A stretch of DNA of 64,000 bases from Antarctobacter sediminis (GTDB lineage: Bacteria > Pseudomonadota > Alphaproteobacteria > Rhodobacterales > Rhodobacteraceae): assembly GCF_019218285.1 (NCBI RefSeq), contig NZ_JAHUZG010000002.1, forward strand, positions 1,240,001 through 1,304,000. The letters are read 5' to 3'. The first letter of the stretch is position 1; each line of letters starts with the position of its first letter. Under the pieces are notes generated by a model. That model was not told where the DNA came from. It searched no databases and was given only the letters and a program-made list of their open reading frames with translations. Below, piece by piece: positions 53,003 through 61,703 of this stretch. A program made the translations under genes and the position numbers.

Positions 53003-55285
53003 ATGCTGAGCCAATTGACAAGCCTGTTGGGCCTTGCCCCCGCGACACCAACTACGGAGTCCCGAAAGGACGGCCAAACCGATGTCGATTTTGCCAAGAT
53101 CTTTGCCGATCTGGACGATGGTAAGCCCACGTTTTCAGAGTCTTCCGACGAACTTGCCGACGTCGACGTCGACGTCAAAGAACCGGATGCGGTTCCAGAT
53201 GATGTTGATCCGGATGCCGGCCTGACCGAACCTGATTCGGACGTGGGTACTGGCGAAGTCGTTGAAGAACTGTCGGAGGGCTTAACTCAGGACGATCTTT
53301 TTCCGGAGGAGGATCTGGATTTTGACTTCCGCCCAATTGGGTTTGGCCGGGAAGACCGTTCGCCCGATGCTGATCGCGAGCTTGTGGTGGAGGAGAAACT
53401 GGTTGGAAAGCCCCACAATGCTCCCTCTGAAACTGACCCGGAATATGACGACGGAATCTTTGTGGATAAAGGCGGGTCGAAACGGGACATTCCAGAAGCA
53501 AAAATTCCCGAAAATATCGACCTTGGATTTTGGAAAAATAGCGTTTCCCTTATGCACGGGAGAAAAACAGAGAGTTCCGAAATAGTTCCCACCAAGGGCA
53601 ATCCGCCCGTGACACCGGTTGACCTCAATTTGAAAGGGCCGGGCGTTCCAAATGAACCTAGTTTCGAACAGTTGGAGGCCAAGAGAGCTCTGCTGACTGC
53701 GGTCGCGGATCAATCACCGGACAAGGCATTGATCGTGAGCACAAAGCGGGACGCAGATGTTCTGCCAACCTTGGGGGCTTCGACCACAAAAACGCCTTCG
53801 GTGGATGAGTCTGCGGAGCTTGCGCAGGTTCTTCCGGGGCAGGGAAAATCGGCCTCGGGAACTCCCGAACGTGAGCGACAGGTTGGAAATATACCGCTGT
53901 TCACATCGCAAGCTTCGGATATCGCGCTGGGACGGTCGCAGCTTCGAACAAACAGGGGTTTTTCCGCTGCGTCTGATGCGCAGGTAAGTGTGAAACAAGG
54001 CGCGACCGCAGCTCCCGGTACGGACAGGTTGGCCGTTGCCGAAGCCCTTTTGCCGAAACAGGATAATATCCCGGCAACCCCTGCGCCGCAAATTGGATCG
54101 CCAAGCGCAGAGTGGCTTAAATCGGAACAAGCACAAAAGATCGTGGAAAATGTGGCCGCAGCCGTTACACCTGATGTCGAAGGGCTGCCCAAGCCTTCCA
54201 CGGACCGGATTGAGGCGGCGCTCCGCAGTCTGAAGAAAACCGATCAGGTGCAAAAGCCCCCGACAGAACAGCCGGTGAAGGTCGCCGCCACCTTCGCCGA
54301 GCCCGAACCGGCAACTCCGGTCGCAAAGGCTGATGCACTTTCGGGGCAGATCTCTCTGGCCAAGGAATTGGCAGATCTTGATGGACGCGTCCAAGCTCGG
54401 CGTAGGGTCGCTGCTGACCCAACGGTGCAACTGGCCGCATCAGAACCGGATGCCAAGGTGCAAGCCTTGGCAGGTAAGGAAAAGCTGGACGCCGGGCAAA
54501 TCCAGCTCAAAGGAGCGATCTTGGAAACCGCCGGTCGTACACCAGAGAGCAAACCGACTCTGGCGATTGGCGGGGATCAACCAAGACCAGCGCTTCAGCC
54601 GCTCGACGAAGCACCCATTGTTGATCGCCTGACTGCGGAGCCCCGGGTCGAGCGGGCGACACTTGCAAACACAATCCTCCCGGGAATGCCCCCTCGTGAC
54701 GCTGTTTTCAATGCGGCCCGGACAACCGCGCCGCCCAAGAACGATGGCTTGGGTCTGTCGCTGGGCCCGGCGCGTGTCACATCGCCCTTCCTTGCGGACT
54801 TGGCCGATGAACCGGACATCGTTGAAACTGTAGCTGTGGTGGCAGGTGGGTCGTTGGCATCAACGTCTCAAGCATCGTCTGCGCTGCCGTCGGTCATACG
54901 TGCAGATCAGACGGCCATATTGCGCCAGGTGACAGAAGGAATGGCCAAGTTAGGCGAAGGTTCGGTCGAGATTCGACTTTCGCCCGAAGAGCTTGGCCAA
55001 GTCCGTATGCAGATGGTGCCCTCCGAAAACGGACTGTCCGTACATGTGAGCGCGGACCGACAGGAAACGCTGGACCTTTTGCGGCGCAACATCGACCAAC
55101 TGGCAAAGGATCTGGCCGATGCAGGCTATGACGGGGCGACCTTTTCGTTCGGCGAAGAAGGAAGAGGTGAGGAACGTTCCGCGCCGCACGGTTCCCAGCT
55201 TGACCCTGTGACCACTGAAGACCAACCAATCGACCAGGTTCGACGCGCCACGGTGGCCGCCGAGGGTCTCGACCTTAGATTCTAG
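53003..55285 (+). CDS. fliK: Flagellar hook-length control protein FliK
   Basis: Measures hook length and switches export specificity. The 760-residue product has a long, acidic and poorly ordered N-terminal region (Asp/Glu-rich about residues 20-130), a variable middle and a C-terminal Flg_hook domain (about 640-730) with EGSVEIRLSPEELGQVRMQM, HVSADRQETLDLLRRNIDQL and DLADAGYDGATFSF. ATG at 53003 follows GGAG; the open frame extends upstream but into the flgJ side. The middle shows less biased codon use than neighbouring genes. flgD follows after 8 bases. Confidence 0.85.
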   Translation: MLSQLTSLLGLAPATPTTESRKDGQTDVDFAKIFADLDDGKPTFSESSDELADVDVDVKEPDAVPDDVDPDAGLTEPDSDVGTGEVVEELSEGLTQDDLFPEEDLDFDFRPIGFGREDRSPDADRELVVEEKLVGKPHNAPSETDPEYDDGIFVDKGGSKRDIPEAKIPENIDLGFWKNSVSLMHGRKTESSEIVPTKGNPPVTPVDLNLKGPGVPNEPSFEQLEAKRALLTAVADQSPDKALIVSTKRDADVLPTLGASTTKTPSVDESAELAQVLPGQGKSASGTPERERQVGNIPLFTSQASDIALGRSQLRTNRGFSAASDAQVSVKQGATAAPGTDRLAVAEALLPKQDNIPATPAPQIGSPSAEWLKSEQAQKIVENVAAAVTPDVEGLPKPSTDRIEAALRSLKKTDQVQKPPTEQPVKVAATFAEPEPATPVAKADALSGQISLAKELADLDGRVQARRRVAADPTVQLAASEPDAKVQALAGKEKLDAGQIQLKGAILETAGRTPESKPTLAIGGDQPRPALQPLDEAPIVDRLTAEPRVERATLANTILPGMPPRDAVFNAARTTAPPKNDGLGLSLGPARVTSPFLADLADEPDIVETVAVVAGGSLASTSQASSALPSVIRADQTAILRQVTEGMAKLGEGSVEIRLSPEELGQVRMQMVPSENGLSVHVSADRQETLDLLRRNIDQLAKDLADAGYDGATFSFGEEGRGEERSAPHGSQLDPVTTEDQPIDQVRRATVAAEGLDLRF

Positions 55286-55293
55286 GATCAATC

Positions 55294-55971
55294 ATGACAG
55301 AGATTTCTTCTCCCCAGCCTCTCTACAGCAGTCAAGGCAGTTCCGCGGCGGCCAAGGCCACCGATGACCAGGCTGTTCTGAGTTCGGATTTTGATACCTT
55401 CCTCAAGATGCTGACCGTGCAAGTACAGAATCAGGATCCGCTGAACCCGGTTGACTCGACGGATTATGCGACGCAGTTGGCGACGTTTTCCTCGGTCGAA
55501 CAACAAGTTCTGACCAATGACCTGTTGCGGGAGGTCAGCGCCTCTTTGACGGGGAACGCCCTGCAAGAACTGAGCGGGTGGATCGGGATGGAGGCTCTGG
55601 TTCGCGCTCCGGTTCTGTTTACCGGAAACCCGGTTGCAGTCAGACCGGATATCGACCCGGACGCAGATGAGGCTCGTCTGATCGTCCGAGATGACAGTGG
55701 CGACGTCATCCAGCGGTTCGATCTCGACCTGACTCAGGATGAAGTCTATTGGCCGGGGACCGACGACAACGGCGATCCTCTGCCGCCCGGGATCTACCGG
55801 TTCGAAGTCGAAAGCTACAAGGATGAGGCCTTGCTGGACACGATCGTGGCACAGGCCTACAGCCGCGTGGCCGAAGTGCGCAAAGACGGCGAGGATCTTG
55901 TTCTTCGCATGGCGGACGGAACCGAGCTTGATCCCAATCAGATCGAGGCGTTGCGCACGCCCCTGTACTAA
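55294..55971 (+). CDS. flgD: Flagellar hook assembly scaffold FlgD
   Basis: Hook cap that guides FlgE polymerisation. The 225-residue product has the signature DFDTFLKMLTVQVQNQDPLNPVDSTDYATQLATFSSVEQQV (about residues 31-72) and LSGWIGMEALVRAPV, followed by a beta domain ending YRFEVESYKDEALLD. Length is typical. It follows fliK by 8 bases and ends the flagellar region. Confidence 0.94.
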   Translation: MTEISSPQPLYSSQGSSAAAKATDDQAVLSSDFDTFLKMLTVQVQNQDPLNPVDSTDYATQLATFSSVEQQVLTNDLLREVSASLTGNALQELSGWIGMEALVRAPVLFTGNPVAVRPDIDPDADEARLIVRDDSGDVIQRFDLDLTQDEVYWPGTDDNGDPLPPGIYRFEVESYKDEALLDTIVAQAYSRVAEVRKDGEDLVLRMADGTELDPNQIEALRTPLY

Positions 55972-55978
55972 GCTTTCC

Positions 55979-56008
55979 CCGGTCGGGACGCACTGTCGAC
56001 CCGACCGG
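55979..56008 (+). terminator. Hairpin after flgD
   Basis: CCGGTCGGG (55979-55987) pairs perfectly with CCCGACCGG (56000-56008), 7 bases after the flgD stop. The following TTCGGATTTTC is only loosely T-rich. It probably ends the fliK-flgD unit. Confidence 0.55.
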
Positions 56009-56391
56009 TTCGGATTTTCGCTGCACCGCCAAAAAAGCGGTGATTCCGCGGGGAAAACGGCGCAACGGGACCTGTTTTGGGGCAATTTTGGCGAATCATT
56101 GCCGAAACGGGCAATACATCGGCAGTCCACGCCTGCGCCCGGAAAATGCACCTGCAAGCCATTGAATAATATGGATAGCTTGCCCATGTTGCCCAAGACG
56201 GACGTTCAGAATGTCGATCCCCAAGCGATGTGAAACTGCACCAATGTTGCGGAATAGACGCGCATTTGCGCAGGTGCAGCAATGATTTCCGGGGCGCTGG
56301 AGAATTGTCATTTGAACGGGAAACGGTTTGTGTGTACGTTTCAAGTGGTCGGGCGCGCTGCGTCCAAGCCTGTACAGATTTGGAGAAAACC
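56009..56391 (+). promoter_or_regulatory. Gene-free stretch ahead of the 61-codon peptide gene
   Basis: About 380 bases with no convincing gene; overlapping frames on both strands lack recognisable features. A possible promoter is TTGAAC (56312-56317), a 17-base spacer and TACGTT (56335-56340), a weak match, followed by a leader of about 45 nt with GGAG 6 bases before the ATG at 56392. Confidence 0.3.
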
Positions 56392-56577
56392 ATGAAAAAG
56401 CTTTCGATCATTGCTGCGGCCGCAGCGATCGCAGCTGCAGCAGCCGCTCCGGTGGCCGCTCAGGAAAACACCCAGGATCCGTTCGTTGCCACTCAGGGCA
56501 TCGACGCTTTGCCGCTGGTTATCATCGGTGGTGTGGCAGCGATCATCGCGATTGCGGCGGCCTCGGGCACCGACTGA
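56392..56577 (+). CDS. Small secreted or membrane peptide (61 aa)
   Basis: I do not recognise this gene by name. The 61-residue product is MKKLSIIAAAAAIAAAAAAP followed by VAAQE, a textbook signal peptide with a cleavage site near residue 24-25. A short polar stretch (NTQDPFVATQG) and a hydrophobic segment (LPLVIIGGVAAIIAIAAAS) ending GTD follow. ATG at 56392 has GGAG with good spacing, and a clear intrinsic terminator follows, so it looks like a single-gene transcript. The mature peptide would be about 37 residues and membrane-inserting. Confidence 0.75.
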   Translation: MKKLSIIAAAAAIAAAAAAPVAAQENTQDPFVATQGIDALPLVIIGGVAAIIAIAAASGTD

Positions 56578-56600
56578 GTTTCAGTCACCAGAGTTTCTGC

Positions 56601-56634
56601 AAAACGGCGGCCTTCGGGTCGCCGTTTTCGTTTT
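56601..56634 (+). terminator. Intrinsic terminator after the 61-codon gene
   Basis: AAAACGGCG (56601-56609) pairs with CGCCGTTTT (56620-56628), followed by CGTTTT, 24 bases after the stop. On the minus strand the A-rich foot could also help end ubiB transcription. Confidence 0.7.
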
Positions 56635-56667
56635 GGAGCGCCGCCAAGGCCGCTTACAAATTCGGGC

Positions 56668-58200
56668 TCAACTTAGTGCCGCCGACGCCAATACAAGCGC
56701 TACACCCACGGCCGCGCCGATACCGGCCCAGATCACGCGTGTGGACCACGATTTGCCAAGTGGTGCCGGGGCAGGTTGCGACTGCCGGATCAGAGCCGCT
56801 TCGACCAACGCAGGCAGCCTTGGGCCAAAACGGGCCATGACAAGCGCGGTCTTCCACAAGTCTTGGGCCGCAGCCCGCGGACCAATGGAATCCTTGATGT
56901 AGGCTTCGACCACGGGGTGCGCGACTTTCCAGATGTTCATGCGGGGATCGAGCGACCGCGCCACGCCTTCGACGACGACCATGGTCCTTTGCAGCAGGAT
57001 CAGTTCGGTGCGCGTTTCCATTCCGAACCGTTCCGTCACCTCAAAGAGATAGGCCAGCAGCTTGCCCATCGAAATCCGGGTCGCGTCCATCCCGAAGATC
57101 GGCTCGCCCACCGCGCGGAGCGCGCGGGCAAACTCATCCACGTCGCGGTCCGCCGGGACGTAGCCAGCCTCGAAATGCACCTCGGCCACGCGTTTGTAGT
57201 CACGCTGGATGAAACCAAAGAGGATCTCGGCATAGACCCGGCGGGTATATTCGTCGATATGCCCCATGATGCCGAAATCATAGGCAATGATGTTTCCGTC
57301 TGCGGCAACCTTGAGGTTGCCTTGATGCATGTCAGCGTGGAAATAGCCGTCGCGCAGAGCATGGTTCAGGAACAGTTGCAGAACTCTTTCCGACAGGGCG
57401 ACGCGGTTGTGCCCCGCCGCGTCCAGCGCGGCGTTGTCACCCAGCGGAACGCCCTCGACCCATCCCATGGTCATCACACGGCGACCGGACCACGGCCATT
57501 TGATCTCGGGCAGGGCAAAGCCCTTGTCGTCCTTGGTGTTTGCGGCAAACTCGCTGGCGGCCGCCGATTCCAGCCGCAGGTCCAGCTCTCCCAGTACGAC
57601 ACCTTCGAAATGGGCAATCACGTCGCGCGGGCGCAGCCGCCGGGATGCGGGGGAAAGCACCTCGATCACGTTGGCCGCGAAATAGAACGCGTCGATGTCC
57701 TTGCGAAAGGCGCGTTCAATCCCGGGGCGCAGCACTTTGACGGCCACGATTTCTCCGGTGTCGGAGAGTTGCGCCTTGTGAACCTGGGCGATCGAAGCTG
57801 CGGCGACAGGCTCGCTGAAGCTGGAGAAAACCTGATCGACAGGCAAGCCCAGTTCCGCTTCGACCTCGCGTTTCGCGGCGGCAACGGGGAAGGGCGGCAG
57901 CTTGTCCTGAAGAACACGCAGTTCCTGCGCCATCTCATCGCCAACCACATCGGGGCGGGTTGACAGGATCTGCCCGAACTTGATGTAGGCTGGGCCAAGC
58001 GCGGTCAGCGCGCGCACGACCGGCGGCATCGACAGATCACCTTCGTCCCCAAGCCAGCGGAACGGCCAGCCAAGCACCCTTGCCGCGACCCGCAACGGAG
58101 CCGGCGCTTCGAGCGCGTCCAGCACGGCGCGCATCGCGCCGGTGCGTTCAAGAGTGGCTCCGGTGCGGATCAGTCGCCATATATTGTGCGGGCCGCGCAT
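56668..58200 (-). CDS. ubiB: Ubiquinone biosynthesis protein UbiB
   Basis: Atypical kinase/ATPase of the ABC1/ADCK group needed for ubiquinone synthesis. The 510-residue product has the KxGQ-type block YIKFGQILSTRPDVV (about residue 72), the alanine-rich nucleotide loop AAASIAQVHKA, DMHQGNLKVAADGNIIAYDFGIMGHID near 290-315 and a C-terminal hydrophobic helix (VIWAGIGAAVGVALVLASAAL). It lies 1 base after ubiE, so the two form an operon. Confidence 0.95.
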   Translation of the reverse strand: MRGPHNIWRLIRTGATLERTGAMRAVLDALEAPAPLRVAARVLGWPFRWLGDEGDLSMPPVVRALTALGPAYIKFGQILSTRPDVVGDEMAQELRVLQDKLPPFPVAAAKREVEAELGLPVDQVFSSFSEPVAAASIAQVHKAQLSDTGEIVAVKVLRPGIERAFRKDIDAFYFAANVIEVLSPASRRLRPRDVIAHFEGVVLGELDLRLESAAASEFAANTKDDKGFALPEIKWPWSGRRVMTMGWVEGVPLGDNAALDAAGHNRVALSERVLQLFLNHALRDGYFHADMHQGNLKVAADGNIIAYDFGIMGHIDEYTRRVYAEILFGFIQRDYKRVAEVHFEAGYVPADRDVDEFARALRAVGEPIFGMDATRISMGKLLAYLFEVTERFGMETRTELILLQRTMVVVEGVARSLDPRMNIWKVAHPVVEAYIKDSIGPRAAAQDLWKTALVMARFGPRLPALVEAALIRQSQPAPAPLGKSWSTRVIWAGIGAAVGVALVLASAALS

Positions 58201-58201
58201 C

Positions 58202-58954
58202 TCAGATCTTCCAGCCCGAATGCAGGCAGGCCACCCCCATGGTCAGGTTGCGATACTTGGCGTTTTCGAACCCCGCGCCTTTGACCATGTCAAGAAAGGT
58301 GTCCTGATCGGGGAAGCGACGGATCGATTCCACAAGGTACTGATAGCTGTCCCGGTCTCCGGCGATGGCCTGCCCCATACGGGGGATGATGTTGAACGAA
58401 TACAGGTCATAGGCCCATTGCATCAGGTCGTTCGGGATCTGGCTGAATTCCAGAACCATCAGGCGGCCACCGGGGCGCAACACGCGGTAGGCCTCGGCCA
58501 GGGCATCCTGCGGGCGGGTCACGTTTCGGATGCCGAAAGAGATTGTGTAGACGTCAAAGGTGTTGTCAGCGAAGGGCAGGGCCATCGCGTCGCCCACTAC
58601 CCAGTCGAGTTGGTCGCCCATCGCGTCGGCTTCGGCGCGCTTTCGGCCTTCGACCAGCATCGGTTCGGTCAGGTCCAGCACCGTGGCATGTCCGTGCCCG
58701 GCTCGCTTGAGAAAGCGAAAAGAGATGTCACCGGTCCCGCCAGCCACGTCCAGCAGCCTTTGACCGGCCCGTGGCGCCAGCCAGTCCATCATCGCGTCTT
58801 TCCAGATGCGATGGATGCCAAAGGACATGGCGTCGTTCATCACGTCGTATTTGGAGGCGACCGACCGAAAGACGCCCTGGACCCGTCCGGCCTTTTCGCC
58901 TTCGGGAACTTCGGAGAATCCGAAATGCGTGGTTTTCCCGCTGTCTTCGCTCAT
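58202..58954 (-). CDS. ubiE: Ubiquinone/menaquinone C-methyltransferase UbiE
   Basis: SAM-dependent C-methylation in ubiquinone synthesis. The 250-residue product starts [20 protein letters not shown]; the open frame continues upstream but ATG at 58954 has GAGG and fits the family. It shows [22 protein letters not shown], the SAM motif [16 protein letters not shown] near 70 and [32 protein letters not shown]. It is divergent from mutM and upstream of ubiB. Confidence 0.95.
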   Translation of the reverse strand: MSEDSGKTTHFGFSEVPEGEKAGRVQGVFRSVASKYDVMNDAMSFGIHRIWKDAMMDWLAPRAGQRLLDVAGGTGDISFRFLKRAGHGHATVLDLTEPMLVEGRKRAEADAMGDQLDWVVGDAMALPFADNTFDVYTISFGIRNVTRPQDALAEAYRVLRPGGRLMVLEFSQIPNDLMQWAYDLYSFNIIPRMGQAIAGDRDSYQYLVESIRRFPDQDTFLDMVKGAGFENAKYRNLTMGVACLHSGWKI

Positions 58955-59030
58955 GGGTCTTGCCGTCCTCGATTGTCTTGCCTTCTTATAGGGCGCCCCC
59001 CGGCCGATACAATGTGAAGGACCGCGCCCC

Positions 59031-59882
59031 ATGCCCGAATTGCCCGAAGTCGAGACAGTCCGTCGCGGGCTGGCCCCGGTGATGGAAGGTCAGGTGATCG
59101 CCCAGGCCCGGGTCAATCGCCCGGATCTGCGATGGCCCTTCCCTGACGGTATGGCGGCAAGGCTGACGGGGGCGACGGTCGAACACCTGCGCCGTCGTTC
59201 GAAATACATCCTCGCCGATCTGTCCACGGGGGAGACCCTGCTGATCCATCTGGGAATGTCTGGCCGTATGCTGGTGTCAGGCGATCCTCTGGGACGGTTC
59301 GTGCATGATCATCCCGCGCCGGAAAAACACGATCACGTCATTCTGGACATGGGGCAGGGGGCACGGATCACCTTTAACGACCCGCGTCGTTTCGGGGCCA
59401 TGGACCTGATGCCGACGGCAACCGCCGAAGCGCATCCGCTTTTGGCGGTTCTGGGGCCGGAGCCTTTGGGGAACGCCTTTGACGAATCCTACTTCGTGGC
59501 GGCACTGAAGGGGCGGCGCACGCCGATCAAGTCCGCCTTGCTGGATCAGAAACTGGTCGCCGGGCTGGGAAATATCTACGTCTGCGAGGCGCTTTTCCGG
59601 GCAGGAATCCATCCGGCACGCAAGGTCATCCAGATCGCGGACAAACGGCTGGCGGCGCTGGTTCCGGTGATCCGCGAGGTCTTGCAAGAGGCAATTGCGG
59701 CGGGCGGGTCCAGCCTCCGGGATTTCCGGCAAGCCGATGGAGAACTTGGATATTTTCAGCATAGCTTCGACGTATACGGGCGCGAGGGAGAGCCGTGCCG
59801 AACACCGGATTGCGGTGCTGTGGTGCGTCGGATCGTGCAATCGGGGCGGTCGTCTTTCTACTGTCCAAGCTGTCAAAGATAG
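59031..59882 (+). CDS. mutM: Formamidopyrimidine-DNA glycosylase MutM (Fpg)
   Basis: Removes oxidised purines such as 8-oxoguanine and cuts the abasic site. The 283-residue product begins with the catalytic [13 protein letters not shown] (Pro2, Glu3), has the lysine in SKYILADL near residue 60 and [25 protein letters not shown]-terminal zinc finger with cysteines in [10 protein letters not shown] and YCPSCQR completes it. Length is slightly above the E. coli protein. Confidence 0.96.
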   Translation: MPELPEVETVRRGLAPVMEGQVIAQARVNRPDLRWPFPDGMAARLTGATVEHLRRRSKYILADLSTGETLLIHLGMSGRMLVSGDPLGRFVHDHPAPEKHDHVILDMGQGARITFNDPRRFGAMDLMPTATAEAHPLLAVLGPEPLGNAFDESYFVAALKGRRTPIKSALLDQKLVAGLGNIYVCEALFRAGIHPARKVIQIADKRLAALVPVIREVLQEAIAAGGSSLRDFRQADGELGYFQHSFDVYGREGEPCRTPDCGAVVRRIVQSGRSSFYCPSCQR

Positions 59883-59946
59883 CTTGAACCATATGAATGA
59901 AATGCTAAGGCTTGGCCTCTGACGGAACCGGATGGAGCCCCTGACC

Positions 59947-60723
59947 ATGGCCTATGAGACGATCATCGTCGAAGTAGAAGACCACGTCGCGACTATCAAA
60001 CTGAACCGCCCCGATGCGTTGAATGCCTTGAACTCCCAGCTTCTGGGTGAACTGTCCGAGGCGCTTGCCGACGCGGATCAGAACGACAAGGTGCGCTGCA
60101 TCATCATCACCGGATCGGCCAAGGCCTTTGCCGCCGGTGCCGACATCAAGGAGATGTCGGAAAAGACCTATGTCGAAATGTTCCTGTCCGATTATTTCGG
60201 CCAGGAAAGCACCTCGATCAAGGCGACGCGCAAGCCGATCATCGCCGCGGTTGCGGGCTATGCGCTGGGCGGTGGCTGCGAACTTGCGATGATGTGCGAT
60301 TTCATCATCGCGGCGGATACCGCCAAATTCGGCCAGCCCGAAATCAACCTTGGCGTCATCGCCGGTATCGGCGGCACGCAGCGCCTGACGCGTTTGATCG
60401 GCAAGTCCAAATCGATGGACATGAACCTGACCGGCCGCTTCATGGACGCCGAAGAAGCCGAACGTTCGGGTCTGGTCAGCCGGGTTGTCCCGGCCAAGCA
60501 ACTGATGGAAGAGGCGCGCAACGCCGCCGAGAAGATCGCCGAGAAATCGATGATCTCGACCATCGCCTGCAAGGAAGCGGTCAACCGCGCCTATGAGACC
60601 ACGCTGTCCGAGGGGCTTCTTTACGAACGCCGCCTTTTCCACGCGCTGTTCTCGACCGAAGACCAGAAAGAAGGCATGGCCGCCTTCGCGGAAAAACGGA
60701 CGCCGCAATTCCGCGATCGCTAA
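59947..60723 (+). CDS. Enoyl-CoA hydratase (crotonase family)
   Basis: Hydrates 2-enoyl-CoA to 3-hydroxyacyl-CoA in fatty-acid or related acyl-CoA breakdown. The 258-residue product starts [20 protein letters not shown]. It has the oxyanion-hole blocks [10 protein letters not shown] (near 66) and [15 protein letters not shown] (near 107, with one catalytic glutamate), and the second glutamate region [20 protein letters not shown] (near 133). The family is broad, so the exact substrate is uncertain. ATG at 59947 follows GGAG; an ATG five codons earlier is less likely. Confidence 0.92.
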   Translation: MAYETIIVEVEDHVATIKLNRPDALNALNSQLLGELSEALADADQNDKVRCIIITGSAKAFAAGADIKEMSEKTYVEMFLSDYFGQESTSIKATRKPIIAAVAGYALGGGCELAMMCDFIIAADTAKFGQPEINLGVIAGIGGTQRLTRLIGKSKSMDMNLTGRFMDAEEAERSGLVSRVVPAKQLMEEARNAAEKIAEKSMISTIACKEAVNRAYETTLSEGLLYERRLFHALFSTEDQKEGMAAFAEKRTPQFRDR

Positions 60724-60731
60724 GTCGGTTG

Positions 60732-60759
60732 CGGCGGTGCCGGGAAACCGGCGCTGCCG
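60732..60759 (+). terminator. Hairpin after the crotonase gene
   Basis: CGGCGGTGCCGG and CCGGCGCTGCCG form an imperfect stem around a GAAA tetraloop, 8 bases after the stop. No T-run follows, so intrinsic termination is uncertain. The rest of the 230-base gap to rpsT holds only the rpsT promoter candidate. Confidence 0.35.
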
Positions 60760-60794
60760 AATCCATAGGATGTCGGGCATTTGGCAGAAAACTC

Positions 60795-60823
60795 TTGCCC
60801 GGCTTTGGGTGCTCTTGTATAGG
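60795..60823 (+). promoter_or_regulatory. Candidate rpsT promoter
   Basis: TTGCCC (60795-60800), a 17-base spacer and TATAGG (60818-60823) fit a sigma70-type promoter. It lies about 130 bases before the rpsT ATG, leaving a leader in which S20 autoregulation could act; no specific structure was recognised. Confidence 0.5.
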
Positions 60824-60954
60824 CGCCCGTCATACATGCGCGTGATGCCCGCTTTGGCAAGAATCGGTTCGGCACGGGATGCCGGCTTTGTCCGTGTCGC
60901 GCGCGTTTTTGGAATACGTAGACAGTCGACAGACAGAAAAGCAGGACCGATCAC

Positions 60955-61218
60955 ATGGCTAACTCGCCCCAGGCAAAGAAACGCGCCCGTCAGAACGAAA
61001 AACGCTTCGCCGTCAACAAGGCGCGCCGTTCGCGTATCCGCACCTATCTCCGCAAGGTCGAAGAGGCCATCGCATCGGGTGATCGCGAAGCCGCAACCGC
61101 CGCTCTGCGGGCCGCTGAGCCCGAGCTGATGCGCGGTGTTACCAAGGGTGTTTTCCACAAGAATACCGCCTCGCGGAAGGTTTCGCGCCTTGCCGCACGG
61201 GTCAAAGCGCTCGGCTAA
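60955..61218 (+). CDS. rpsT: 30S ribosomal protein S20
   Basis: Primary 16S rRNA-binding protein of the small subunit. The 87-residue basic product starts [20 protein letters not shown] and ends [20 protein letters not shown], both typical. It is flanked by a promoter candidate and a strong terminator, so it is likely a monocistronic transcript, next to dnaA as in many alphaproteobacteria. Confidence 0.97.
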   Translation: MANSPQAKKRARQNEKRFAVNKARRSRIRTYLRKVEEAIASGDREAATAALRAAEPELMRGVTKGVFHKNTASRKVSRLAARVKALG

Positions 61219-61244
61219 GCCCGATCCGCATTTAGTGAGATTTG

Positions 61245-61277
61245 AAAAGGACGCTACTATATGTAGCGTCCTTTTTG
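61245..61277 (+). terminator. rpsT terminator
   Basis: AAAAGGACGCTAC (61245-61257) pairs perfectly with GTAGCGTCCTTTT (61263-61275) around a TATAT loop and runs into TTTTTG. It is a classical intrinsic terminator 26 bases after the rpsT stop. Confidence 0.88.
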
Positions 61278-61703
61278 CGTTTATAACTATTTGAACACAC
61301 GCGGGATTCTTTTTGTCCGAAAGGCGAGTCAAGCAGTAGTTTCGGTTGCTGCCTCTTCCCGAAGATTGCTAATTTCAGCAGGCGAGTCAGACTCGCAGGG
61401 GGGACAAGGCTGCCGGTTGATCTGTACCGCGTGTGAGTACAGGAAAACCTGCTTGTCGAGGCGCGGGTGCGTTATTGATGAGTTATCGGGGCAAGACCCC
61501 GGCCATGTCCATGGGATAGTAAGTATTGGTCGCGTATCAGCGTGCCGAACGGGACAACCGGGGCGCTGATCGACCTACGATCAGGGGTCACTCCCCCACT
61601 CTTGCCTCAGGGCAGGGGGCGATCGTGCTGTTCCTCCTGCTGGTGTGGGTGCCGTCGGCGAAAAGCCGGCGTGGGGATTGAGGAACGAGGAAAAGAACGG
61701 CAG
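61278..61703 (+). promoter_or_regulatory. dnaA upstream control region
   Basis: About 425 bases between the rpsT terminator and dnaA. It contains a 10-bp direct repeat AGGCGAGTCA (61322-61331 and 61380-61389), the second copy forming a palindrome GCGAGTC-A-GACTCGC (61382-61396), and a short GC-rich stem just before the gene (about 61650-61672). I found no perfect DnaA box and could not place promoter hexamers. Small frames in this stretch lack recognisable features. Confidence 0.4.

Noticed and set aside
53461-53469. Second perfect DnaA box (TGTGGATAA) inside fliK
   Set aside because: About one chance hit is expected per 64 kb on both strands; it is isolated within coding sequence.
55968-56411. 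147-codon minus-strand frame in the flgD-peptide gap
   Set aside because: It overlaps the peptide gene's start and the flgD hairpin; composition resembles random translation.
59905-61332. 475-codon frame antisense to the crotonase gene and rpsT
   Set aside because: It runs through two well-supported genes and a perfect terminator; no motif.
61291-61569. Cysteine-containing 92-codon frame upstream of dnaA
   Set aside because: TTG start directly after the rpsT terminator, no good ribosome binding site and no pattern suggesting a real zinc site.
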